Below, one piece after another: positions 1-5,160 of a stretch of 5,160 nucleotides of DNA; position 1 is the stretch's first letter; the number at the start of each line of letters is the position of its first letter. The translations under genes were made by a program, and so were the position numbers. A model generated the notes under the pieces. That model had not been told where the DNA came from, searched no databases, and saw only the letters and a program-made list of their open reading frames with translations. Source of the stretch: Chitinispirillaceae bacterium (GTDB taxonomy: Bacteria > Fibrobacterota > Chitinivibrionia > Chitinivibrionales > Chitinispirillaceae); assembly GCA_016926315.1 (NCBI GenBank), contig JAFGOU010000188.1, forward strand, positions 1-5,160. Direction: 5' to 3'.

Positions 1-1
1 A

Positions 2-289
2 AAAGCCGAGCTCGGCAGGTTCCTTGAGGATGGGGAGATCGAATTAAGCAATATCCTGATCGAAAACCGTATCCGCCCGCTGGCCATAGGCAGAAAAAAT
101 TTCATGTTTGCAGGATCGGAGGACGGCGCCCGAAGGTTGGCAACCGCTTATTCCATCATCGGTACCTGTATCGCTAACGGGCTGAATGTCCACGCCTACC
201 TGAATTACATGCTGCAAGAGTTTCCTAAGAGAATGTCAAAGAACATCGACGACCTCCTGCCGATAAACTGGAAAACCCCCGAAGCGTAA
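2..289 (+). CDS. IS66-family transposase, C-terminal part (5' end outside the window)
   Basis: The reading frame is open from the window edge to TAA at 287-289, giving the last 95 residues of a DDE transposase that cuts and joins the ends of its own IS element. Visible family features are a basic/acidic lead-in (RFLEDGEIELSN), then ENRIRPLAIGRKNFMFAGS, which matches the conserved IS66 block 'E..IRP.ALGRKN.LFAGS'. The Glu at fragment residue 21 is the probable third acidic residue of the DDE triad. This is followed by the usual helical tail (A..YSIIGTC..NGLN...YL) and a final DLLP.NW motif typical of IS66 C-termini in this group. No frameshift or stop is seen in the visible part. Whether the transposase is complete upstream cannot be judged. 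No accessory tnpA/tnpB genes are visible; in IS66 they lie to the left. Confidence 0.93.
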   Translation, partial: KAELGRFLEDGEIELSNILIENRIRPLAIGRKNFMFAGSEDGARRLATAYSIIGTCIANGLNVHAYLNYMLQEFPKRMSKNIDDLLPINWKTPEA

Positions 290-311
290 TATAACCGGAA
301 ATCCAAGGCAA

Positions 312-339
312 GTAAACACACCGTTCACCGTGGGCTTAC
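312..339 (+). repeat. Probable right terminal repeat of the IS66 element
   Basis: Twenty-three bases after the transposase stop lies a 28-bp imperfect palindrome that begins GTAAACACAC and ends GTGGGCTTAC. Read from the outside inward, its right edge starts GTAAGC, which agrees with the GTAA-type tips known for IS66-family inverted repeats. The reading frame of the neighbouring truncated gene gains protein-family character immediately after this point, which independently supports 339 as the edge. The matching left repeat is outside the window. Confidence 0.65.
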
Positions 340-565
340 TTTTCACGTAGAAAACGGGGCTGTTTTCTGGGTACTTCCCTTTGACGTAAAGGTTAAGCTT
401 GAGGTGTTCGACATGCGCGAAAAACGAGCGGGAATGCTCGCTTCAGGGTATTACCGTGCAGGCAGGCATGATGTCGCGTTTTCCGCGGGAACAGGCAAGG
501 GTCTGTATCTGTTGCGGTTGGATGCGGGAGGGAAGGTCCTCGTTACCCCGTATCTGTGCCTCTAG
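340..565 (+). pseudogene. 3' remnant of a secreted-protein gene: T9SS type A-like sorting domain cut by the IS66 insertion
   Basis: In the frame ending at TAG 563-565, the sequence directly after the IS edge reads as a C-terminal secretion domain of about 75 residues: VLPFDVKVKLEVFDMREKR, then an AGRHDV strand, then GKGLYLLRLDAGG and a short end. This follows the usual pattern of these Ig-like tails ('LP....V.L.VFD..G......G...AG.H.V.....L..G.Y..RL..G'). Such tails are recognised by the T9SS machinery in the outer membrane and removed or anchored at the cell surface. There is no start codon or upstream catalytic domain. The frame runs into the IS end, so I read it as the 3' stump of a larger exported protein interrupted by the IS66 insertion. 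The identity of the lost part is unknown. The final residues (PYLCL) are atypical for such tails, so some decay is possible. A different explanation, that this is an old fragment unrelated to the insertion event, cannot be excluded. Confidence 0.7.
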
Positions 566-624
566 GCAGAGTTTCCTCCGGCACTGGGGACGGGTTTTGT
601 CGGTGATATGCATTAACGGCAAGC

Positions 625-667
625 GGTGGCGCCTCAGAACGGACGTTCGCGATCTTTTTACGCCACC
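625..667. repeat. Inverted repeat in the convergent intergenic region
   Basis: GGTGGCG at 625-631 is exactly complementary to CGCCACC at 661-667, with a 29-base loop that itself contains a short GAAC/GTTC hairpin (637-648). It lies between the stop of the truncated + gene (565) and the stop of the minus-strand GH43 gene (702-704). No T-tract follows on either strand, so it is not a standard intrinsic terminator. It could protect the 3' end of the GH43 transcript or be chance. Confidence 0.3.
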
Positions 668-680
668 CACTGCCGGCACT

Positions 681-714
681 ATCGGTAACGAACTCCTGGG
701 GTTACCGGTTTTTT
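681..714 (+). terminator. Rho-independent terminator facing the + strand
   Basis: CGGTAAC (683-689) pairs with GTTACCG (701-707) over 7 perfect base pairs, extended by a T-G wobble and an A-T pair, with an 11-base loop. It is followed by six T (709-714) on the + strand. It would stop transcripts coming from the IS66/truncated-gene side before they run antisense into the GH43 gene. On the minus strand the hairpin is not followed by a T-tract, so it is not a terminator for the GH43 operon, although its stem overlaps the GH43 stop codon (702-704) and its T-tract lies in the last GH43 codons. The long loop makes it moderate rather than strong. Confidence 0.6.
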
Positions 715-2342
715 ACCACGATTTTCCATGCCGCCGCGGCAGAGGAGCGCTCAAAGCGAAGAATATAAACACCGGGAACAATCGAAGAACCTTGCACAAA
801 GTGCCGGCGTACGTCGAAGGCGTTGCGTAATTCGTCTAGCTGACCGCTGAAGTTTGTGGCAGCGATAGTTCTCCCGGAAAGATCGCAAAGCTCCAGCACC
901 GCCGGACCGCCAATCAAACCAAAGCGCGGAAGCTTTTCGTTTGCACTGATTGCACTGAACGGTGCCGGCGCAATAAGCCTGATGGCATCAAAGCTGCCGT
1001 CGAAGCCCGTACCGCTTGTACCTGTAACGGTAAATCGGTAAATTTTGGTGCCGGCTGTGCTGAAGGTCTTGTTCCCGAAATCCTTTACTCGATTATAAAT
1101 TCCCGGACCGGTGATCATGTTCACCGCCGATCCTTGAGCAACGCCATCGATACGTAACGCATACGTGCCGCGCGTCGGGTTGGTTTTGAATTCCAGTTTT
1201 ACATCGTAGGTGCCGGGCGCTGGTACGTTAACCTGAAATTCAATATAGTCGCCGATGCTATTGGCATTCAGCGTTATCCCTCTGCCACCACTGAAATTGA
1301 TGTTGGTCTCGACCTGAGTGGTCGCTCCGGCCGGGGTATAGTGGGTATTTTCCGCTTCGCATATCAAAGTCCGGTCTGGTTTATCGAATGTCGGCCAGTC
1401 CTGACCATCAAAAAAGATGGGGCGGATATCCAAAATGCTTCGATGAGTATCCGTCCTGTAAACATGATATAAAATATAAAACTGGCCATTCTCTTTATAT
1501 AAACCAGCATGCCCTCCGGCCCAACCGCTGCCATCGTCCAGCAGCGTCCCGCCTCCCTCAAGCGTTCGTACGCCGCCCCTGTCCACGTAAGGACCCGTTA
1601 CCGATCTGGATCGGGCAAACCTCATGTTGTAGTTGGTCGGATTCTGCCAGCAACATCTGTCCCAGGAACAGAAATAGTAGTACCACCCGCGGGAATAGAC
1701 AATAAAGACTCCCTCCTGCTCGCTGGCCGCGGCATTTTGAGCGAGGCGGATCGGCAATGCGCCGGCCGGTACTTTCCCTGTTTGTCGGTCCAGTTGAATA
1801 ATGTTAGTCCGCCTCAGGGAGCCCCATGCCAGCCATGCGTTGCCCGCGGTATCTTCGACAAAATTGGGATCGATGGAACAATGTTCAAAACCGGGAAATG
1901 TCGTTGGTGAGCTGACAACCACGCCTTGGTTCGTCCATACGGGATTTGCCAGGGAAGGGGAGGTTAAAAGTCCAATCACCGAATTGGGTGAGCCACCGTT
2001 CGAAACGGAGTAATACAACCACCACTTTCCATCACGGTAACTTATATCCGGCGCCCATATATTTCCAGCCCGGTCTGGCGCCAAATCCCTGTGCCAGGTA
2101 CCATTTTCATTGACACAAACCCCGGCATTCGACCAGTTTACCATGTTGGTGGACGTCTTGACCGGTATATTCACCCCGGTATGATAGATGTAATACCTAT
2201 TTCCCTCTTTTGCCATGACCGGATCGTGAACATCAATGCTTCCGGTTGGATTCAGGCTTTGAGAAATACCCCAACCATAGCAGGATAGGATGATCATACC
2301 TGTATACAACTTTTTGCTTGCGTGGATCAGGCGTGCATTCAT
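702..2342 (-). CDS. Secreted GH43 family arabinanase (endo-1,5-alpha-L-arabinanase type) with CBM6/35-like domain and T9SS tail
   Basis: This predicted extracellular enzyme cleaves alpha-1,5-linked L-arabinan. Residues 1 to about 28 form a signal peptide (basic start, hydrophobic TGMIILSCYGWG, likely cut near ISQ). Residues about 36-320 are a GH43 five-bladed propeller: VHDP gives the catalytic base Asp40, SIDPN gives Asp158, the pKa-modulating residue, and EQEGVFIV gives Glu210, the general acid. GGH (His278) corresponds to the conserved active-site histidine. WAPDISY, CCW and VTGPYVDRGG are further signatures of the endo-arabinanase branch. The acid sits in 'EGV' where relatives usually have 'EAP'. 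Residues about 328-459 begin CEAEN and look like a CBM6/CBM35-type carbohydrate-binding beta-sandwich. Residues about 461-546 are a T9SS sorting domain (LELCDLSGR, VPGVYILRF, final VVKNR). It is the second gene of a minus-strand operon, 46 bp after the 843-residue protein, so they probably share a transcript. An exo-arabinosidase or other GH43 activity remains possible; family assignment is firm, substrate is inferred. Confidence 0.9.
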   Translation of the reverse strand: MNARLIHASKKLYTGMIILSCYGWGISQSLNPTGSIDVHDPVMAKEGNRYYIYHTGVNIPVKTSTNMVNWSNAGVCVNENGTWHRDLAPDRAGNIWAPDISYRDGKWWLYYSVSNGGSPNSVIGLLTSPSLANPVWTNQGVVVSSPTTFPGFEHCSIDPNFVEDTAGNAWLAWGSLRRTNIIQLDRQTGKVPAGALPIRLAQNAAASEQEGVFIVYSRGWYYYFCSWDRCCWQNPTNYNMRFARSRSVTGPYVDRGGVRTLEGGGTLLDDGSGWAGGHAGLYKENGQFYILYHVYRTDTHRSILDIRPIFFDGQDWPTFDKPDRTLICEAENTHYTPAGATTQVETNINFSGGRGITLNANSIGDYIEFQVNVPAPGTYDVKLEFKTNPTRGTYALRIDGVAQGSAVNMITGPGIYNRVKDFGNKTFSTAGTKIYRFTVTGTSGTGFDGSFDAIRLIAPAPFSAISANEKLPRFGLIGGPAVLELCDLSGRTIAATNFSGQLDELRNAFDVRRHFVQGSSIVPGVYILRFERSSAAAAWKIVVKNR

Positions 2343-2351
2343 CGATTACAT

Positions 2352-2358
2352 CCCTTCC
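2352..2358 (-). promoter_or_regulatory. Ribosome binding site of the GH43 gene
   Basis: On the minus strand GGAAGGG precedes the ATG at 2342 by 9 bases. The spacing is slightly long but usable, and it supports this ATG rather than the internal Met16, which would cut into the signal peptide. The 46-bp gap between the two operon genes holds no visible terminator. Confidence 0.5.
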
Positions 2359-2388
2359 AATACATTCGAATGATCGATCCCGGTAATG

Positions 2389-4920
2389 CTATTTTACCAC
2401 GGTCAGCTTTTTATACCGTGCCGCATTGTCTGTTTCCAGGCCGACAACATATAGACCTCGTGGCACTTGTGAAATATCAAACCTTCTGCCGTGGTTTCCA
2501 GCCGAAAGTCTTTCGACGGCCAGGCTCTGGATTATTTTTCCTGACGCGGCATACAGATGCAGGCGAACATCCGCCTGTTTTTGCAAAGTAAAGTTAACCA
2601 TGCCGTTGGCGTTCGCCATTTCGGTAAATCCGGTGGGCGGCATCTGCCCGGATTTTACTGCCGCGGTTCCATTGTATCCCCTTGCTTTTGCAAAAGCAAG
2701 GTCTTGTGCCTGGAGTTCCTGCATGGTTTTAAGGGCCAGGACATCAACATCCATGGAGCCGAAGACATCCTCAAGTTGAGACATCGGTGTAACGATATTA
2801 ACGGTTACCCAGGCCAGCCACAGCCGGATGGAATATCCACGGGGGGAGCACACCGTTCCCACTTCGGTCTGAAGCCCGGGGTACCGAAACCCCAGGGGTT
2901 GATTGGGATCCCAATCCATCCCCTGCTTGGTATTATGGAGCAAAAATCGCGAATAATCCAGATAATGCCTTTCACCGGTTTTTGCAAAGAGACGAAAGAA
3001 AACAAACGGGCAATACGCCATAAAGTTGTCCGCTCCCGAATGTCCCAGAGCAATAAGGCTGATCCCTGTCTGGTCCCGTCCTGCAGGGTACTCCGCGCGG
3101 GTGTCCCCTTCCACCACCGGTACGGGCCAGGCATAGGTCCACGACTCAATATAAGCGGCAGCCTGCCTGGCCGCATCCAGCCACCTGCCCTCTCCGGTAA
3201 GGTCATGCAAAGCAAGGAATGCATCCAGGGATAGAATGCCAGCTTCCTTGTCCCTGACATCAGGGTTATCCGGGGTACCGCCCACGTATCGATAAGCGAC
3301 ATGAACGTCCTGATACACAAATTCACCGGCTTTTAACGCGGCATCACGGTAACGGATATCACCGGTTGCATGATACAACTCGATCAGCAGCGGAATAGGA
3401 TGAACCGTATTTGTTTTACTTAGGATGAGAGGATTGCTGTTATTGTAGTCGTATTGGCGGTACCATGACCCATCCGTGTTCTGGTGACTCACTAACCAGT
3501 TTCCAAAATTGCGTGCGTAGGTAAGCCAGGTTGGCCTTAATTGGCCTGCGTCGCGCAGGGTCCTCCATGCACGGAGTGCTCCCAGCACGCCATCAGAGGC
3601 GATTCGAATAAACGTCTGGTAGCCGCGGAACCCGATATTGGCATCATACCATGTTTTGGGCAATCCCTGGTTTCCCGGAGAAACCCGCACCCAGAAGTTC
3701 ACCATTTTCTCCCCTTGGGTTACCATGGCGGGTTTGTTTTCCTTTAGCCCGGTACGAATGAGCTCATTGGCGCCAGGCAGGTTCTGACCGATAAAACCCA
3801 TCTGCATGGCATATTCATTGATGCGCCCGTCAGGAATGGTGATACTGAATGGAAACCCTGCCGAACCATCTGGAAACTCCCTCCATACCTGGGTAAGGAG
3901 GTCCATACTGATTGATTTGACACGAGGGATATTCACCCGATGTATGACCGGCGTTGAAAGATCGAAGGCGTAATTCCAGTTTGCGGCAACGGCATCGGAA
4001 AAATCCGCCGTACGAGTCAGCCGTATGGCCGCATCGTACCGGTGAGATATAGTCGTTTGCACCGGATGGCGACGGTAGGCCCAGCTGCCTCCATAGTAGG
4101 AACGATCGCCCTCGGTGCCTGGAAACCAGATACCGGGGGATGGACGGGTTCTGTCATGAATACCCAGAGAGGCATACTGGAGACGCGCGTCAGTGATCGT
4201 ACGATTGGTGTTGTCGTTAAGAATGGTACGGCCATCGACATTGCGATGCAGAAGCATAATAGTAGCGCCGGTAGACCTGTCGCGCATCATTATAAGAGGA
4301 AGCGCCAGCCGGTCTTCACGGAAAAACAGCGTGTTGGCGCTGTAGTTTGCGGCCAGCGCATGCCCGGGCATAGAGGTATTGTCCCGGTACCAGATACCCG
4401 GAGCAAGGAATTCGTTTGCCGAAAGAGAAGAGGTGGTTGCATGCGGGAGAGAATAGCGGGTCGCAAACGCCAGGTCACCGATGCCTTGATTGGCGATAGT
4501 CACCTGCCGTGAAAGGAAAAAAACGCCGGAATCGCCAGTGACGAAATAACGATCGCGAAAATTAAAGGTTGTGCCGCCTGCACTGCGGAGAGAGCCATTA
4601 GCAATGAGCGTATCACGACCAGACGCGACTACCGTAGTGTATCTGCCATTCAGCCATGTGACCCCGGAAGAGGTCTCCAGTTCCAAAGAAAGCGGCGTGT
4701 CCTGTCGGAATAATGGATCGGTTGTTCCCCTTAAATACAGAGCCAGGCCATATGCGCCCGGTTGGGACATCATTCGAATTTCCGCGTTACCCGCGGATAA
4801 GGTCATGTCCTGTGCGGATGTCGGACCCGTCCACGATAAACAGAAAAACGCAAAAATAAACCCGTAACGTATCGTTGTTGTTGATTCGCGTCTCTGCAAA
4901 GCCATTTGATGTGATTTCAT
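2389..4920 (-). CDS. Large secreted protein of unrecognised family: beta-rich N-half, probable (alpha/alpha)6-barrel, T9SS tail; putative polysaccharide-active enzyme
   Basis: I do not recognise the family. The 843-residue product starts with a signal peptide (hydrophobic FIFAFFCLSW, likely cut after TSA36, leaving Gln). Residues about 38-330 look beta-rich, with many short alternating strands and two similar loops, APGIWYRDN (173) and SPGIWFPGTEGDR (262). Residues about 335-722 are helical and rich in Trp, Tyr and acidic pairs: SDGVLGALRAWRTL, NWLVSHQNTDGSWYRQYD, LIELYHATGDIRYRDAALKAG, ALHDLTGEGRWLDAARQAAAYIE, RLFAKTGERHYLDYSRF. This recurring helix pair with 'TG..RY.D.A' is typical of six-hairpin (alpha/alpha)6 glycosidases, lyases and epimerases. 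Acidic residues in RDKEAG (556-561), VEGDTRAEY (603-611) and GRDQTG (614-619) are possible catalytic sites. Residues about 763-843 are a T9SS sorting domain (VRLHLYAASGK, VPRGLYVVGLE, KKLTVVK). A beta domain followed by such a barrel recalls GH15, GH65 and GH94, but no family motif is clear. It is first in the operon, before the GH43 arabinanase, which suggests an arabinose-containing glycan substrate. The ATG at 4920 is chosen over Met6 because of a well-placed GGAG. Confidence 0.85.
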   Translation of the reverse strand: MKSHQMALQRRESTTTIRYGFIFAFFCLSWTGPTSAQDMTLSAGNAEIRMMSQPGAYGLALYLRGTTDPLFRQDTPLSLELETSSGVTWLNGRYTTVVASGRDTLIANGSLRSAGGTTFNFRDRYFVTGDSGVFFLSRQVTIANQGIGDLAFATRYSLPHATTSSLSANEFLAPGIWYRDNTSMPGHALAANYSANTLFFREDRLALPLIMMRDRSTGATIMLLHRNVDGRTILNDNTNRTITDARLQYASLGIHDRTRPSPGIWFPGTEGDRSYYGGSWAYRRHPVQTTISHRYDAAIRLTRTADFSDAVAANWNYAFDLSTPVIHRVNIPRVKSISMDLLTQVWREFPDGSAGFPFSITIPDGRINEYAMQMGFIGQNLPGANELIRTGLKENKPAMVTQGEKMVNFWVRVSPGNQGLPKTWYDANIGFRGYQTFIRIASDGVLGALRAWRTLRDAGQLRPTWLTYARNFGNWLVSHQNTDGSWYRQYDYNNSNPLILSKTNTVHPIPLLIELYHATGDIRYRDAALKAGEFVYQDVHVAYRYVGGTPDNPDVRDKEAGILSLDAFLALHDLTGEGRWLDAARQAAAYIESWTYAWPVPVVEGDTRAEYPAGRDQTGISLIALGHSGADNFMAYCPFVFFRLFAKTGERHYLDYSRFLLHNTKQGMDWDPNQPLGFRYPGLQTEVGTVCSPRGYSIRLWLAWVTVNIVTPMSQLEDVFGSMDVDVLALKTMQELQAQDLAFAKARGYNGTAAVKSGQMPPTGFTEMANANGMVNFTLQKQADVRLHLYAASGKIIQSLAVERLSAGNHGRRFDISQVPRGLYVVGLETDNAARYKKLTVVK
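2680..2701. repeat. Perfect 22-bp palindrome inside the unclassified gene
   Basis: CCTTGCTTTTG (2680-2690) is followed with no spacer by its exact reverse complement (2691-2701). It encodes residues 740-747 (DLAFAKAR), in the linker between the helical domain and the T9SS tail. No T-tract follows on the coding strand, so it is not an obvious terminator. Confidence 0.9.
2893..2925. repeat. 33-bp interrupted palindrome inside the unclassified gene
   Basis: The core GATTGGGATCCCAATC (2901-2916) is a perfect 16-bp palindrome. After 2 and 3 unpaired bases it is extended by CAGGGG (2893-2898) and CCCCTG (2920-2925). It encodes residues 666-676 around GMDWDPNQP in the helical domain. Confidence 0.85.
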
Positions 4921-4927
4921 AAGGCTG

Positions 4928-4931
4928 CTCC
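4928..4931 (-). promoter_or_regulatory. Ribosome binding site of the 843-residue protein
   Basis: On the minus strand GGAG stands 7 bases before the ATG at 4920, which is optimal spacing. No such site precedes the next in-frame ATG (Met6), so this decides the start. Clear Shine-Dalgarno sites are less common in Bacteroidota, which makes this mildly informative about the host. Confidence 0.7.
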
Positions 4932-4996
4932 ATTAAAAGAAAACCGGCGATGTATCCGATGCCGTTCACAAGCAGGTTCGTTGTATGATTAACATA

Positions 4997-5025
4997 AGTA
5001 TACATGCGGAAAGTGTATCGACCAA
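4997..5025 (-). promoter_or_regulatory. Possible promoter of the two-gene operon
   Basis: Reading the minus strand, TTGGTC (5020-5025) and TATACT (4997-5002) are separated by 17 bases, resembling a sigma70-type -35/-10 pair (3 of 6 and 5 of 6 matches). The overlapping TACTTATG is also one base from the Bacteroidota -7 consensus TAnnTTTG. Either would start transcription roughly 70 bases upstream of the ATG. This is pattern matching only. Confidence 0.35.
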
Positions 5026-5048
5026 AGCGATTGATAACCAATAAAACG

Positions 5049-5089
5049 TGCACAAGTTATGTACAACCTACAATGAAGTTTCATTAGGT
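5049..5089. promoter_or_regulatory. Operator-like cluster: direct repeat plus palindrome upstream of the operon
   Basis: TGCACAA (5049-5055) and TGTACAA (5060-5066) form a near-direct repeat with an 11-bp period, about one helical turn. Beside it, ACCTA...TAGGT (5066-5089) is an imperfect palindrome with the core AATGAA-GT-TTCATT (5072-5085). The cluster lies just upstream of the possible -35 box, a usual position for an activator such as an AraC-type or hybrid two-component regulator of a polysaccharide operon. The regulator itself is not in the window, so the role is inferred. Confidence 0.35.
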
Positions 5090-5160
5090 TTTACCGTTCA
5101 ATCCGCAATGTCCCATAGGATGATATCCTGGTTTCATACAGGAGTTTAAGGGGTAACGGG

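Larger units (their letters stand above)
1..339 (+). mobile_element. Right end of an IS66-family insertion sequence (left part outside the window)
   Basis: The segment holds the 3' end of an IS66-type transposase followed by 50 bp of non-coding DNA ending in a GTAA...TTAC repeat, which is the layout expected at the right end of an IS66-family element. I place the outer boundary at about 339, because from 340 onward the sequence reads as part of an unrelated secreted-protein gene. IS66 elements normally make 8-bp target duplications. The flanking 8 bp on this side would be TTTTCACG (340-347), but the left flank is outside the window, so this cannot be tested here. Family assignment is firm from the protein; the exact end is inferred. 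Confidence 0.8.

Noticed and set aside
443..679. Open minus frame of 78 codons downstream of the GH43 gene
   Set aside because: It is antisense to the T9SS-tail remnant, shows no family features and has no convincing ribosome binding site.
399..830. Open + frame of 143 codons
   Set aside because: It is out of frame with the T9SS-tail remnant and runs antisense into the GH43 gene; its Cys/Arg-rich composition is typical of a shadow frame.
2557..3234. Open + frame of 225 codons
   Set aside because: It is antisense to the 843-residue protein, whose signal peptide, domain pattern and sorting tail are clearly real; the + product has no recognisable features.
4360..4371. 12-bp palindrome ATGCCCGGGCAT
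   Set aside because: About one such palindrome is expected by chance in a window of this length.
4042..4512. Open + frame of 156 codons
   Set aside because: It is antisense to the beta-rich half of the 843-residue protein, with no ribosome binding site or family motif.
4787..5053. Open minus frame of 88 codons spanning the operon leader
   Set aside because: It overlaps the possible promoter and the start of the 843-residue protein in another frame; it looks like chance openness in AT-rich leader DNA.
5091..5160. Possible C-terminal tail of an upstream minus-strand gene ending at 5091-5093
   Set aside because: The frame is open for only 22 codons to the window edge and a second frame is equally open, so there is no support for coding.
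1..5160. CRISPR arrays, tRNA or rRNA genes, riboswitches
   Set aside because: No regularly spaced repeats and no cloverleaf or rRNA-like sequence were seen on either strand.

Overview
The window is a piece of an FCB-group genome (Bacteroidota, or the related Fibrobacterota). The clearest evidence is three separate C-terminal domains of the type that directs proteins through the type IX secretion system (T9SS): two on intact secreted proteins and one on a gene remnant. Base composition is near 50 % GC. None of the three tails carries the 'YPNP' opening common in Bacteroidota tails, and the lead gene has a well-spaced GGAG ribosome binding site. This leans slightly towards a Fibrobacterota-like or unusual Bacteroidota host, but it does not settle the question.

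Layout, left to right. Positions 1-339 are the right end of an IS66-family insertion sequence: the last 95 codons of its transposase (+ strand) and a probable terminal repeat ending near 339. Directly after this junction, 340-565 (+) is the orphaned 3' end of a gene whose remaining product is a T9SS sorting domain. The rest of that gene lies beyond the IS or is lost. A convergent intergenic stretch (566-701) leads to a rho-independent terminator facing the + strand (681-714), which overlaps the end of the next gene.

The rest is a two-gene operon on the minus strand, read right to left. Its leader (4921-5160) holds a possible promoter and a cluster of repeats that looks like an operator. The first gene (2389-4920) encodes an 843-residue secreted protein with a signal peptide, a beta-rich N-terminal half, a tryptophan-rich helical part that looks like an (alpha/alpha)6 barrel, and a T9SS tail. 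I cannot place it in a named glycoside hydrolase family. It is followed after 46 bp by the second gene (702-2342), a 546-residue GH43 enzyme of the endo-arabinanase type with a CBM6/35-like domain and a T9SS tail.

Taken together, the operon looks like a small secreted set of enzymes for arabinan or arabinose-containing plant cell-wall polysaccharide. GH43 probably cuts the alpha-1,5-arabinan chain, and the unclassified protein acts on the same or a linked glycan. The unclassified protein is the best candidate here for something undescribed. Secondary points of interest are the IS-truncated secreted-protein gene next door and two unusually long palindromes inside the unclassified gene.
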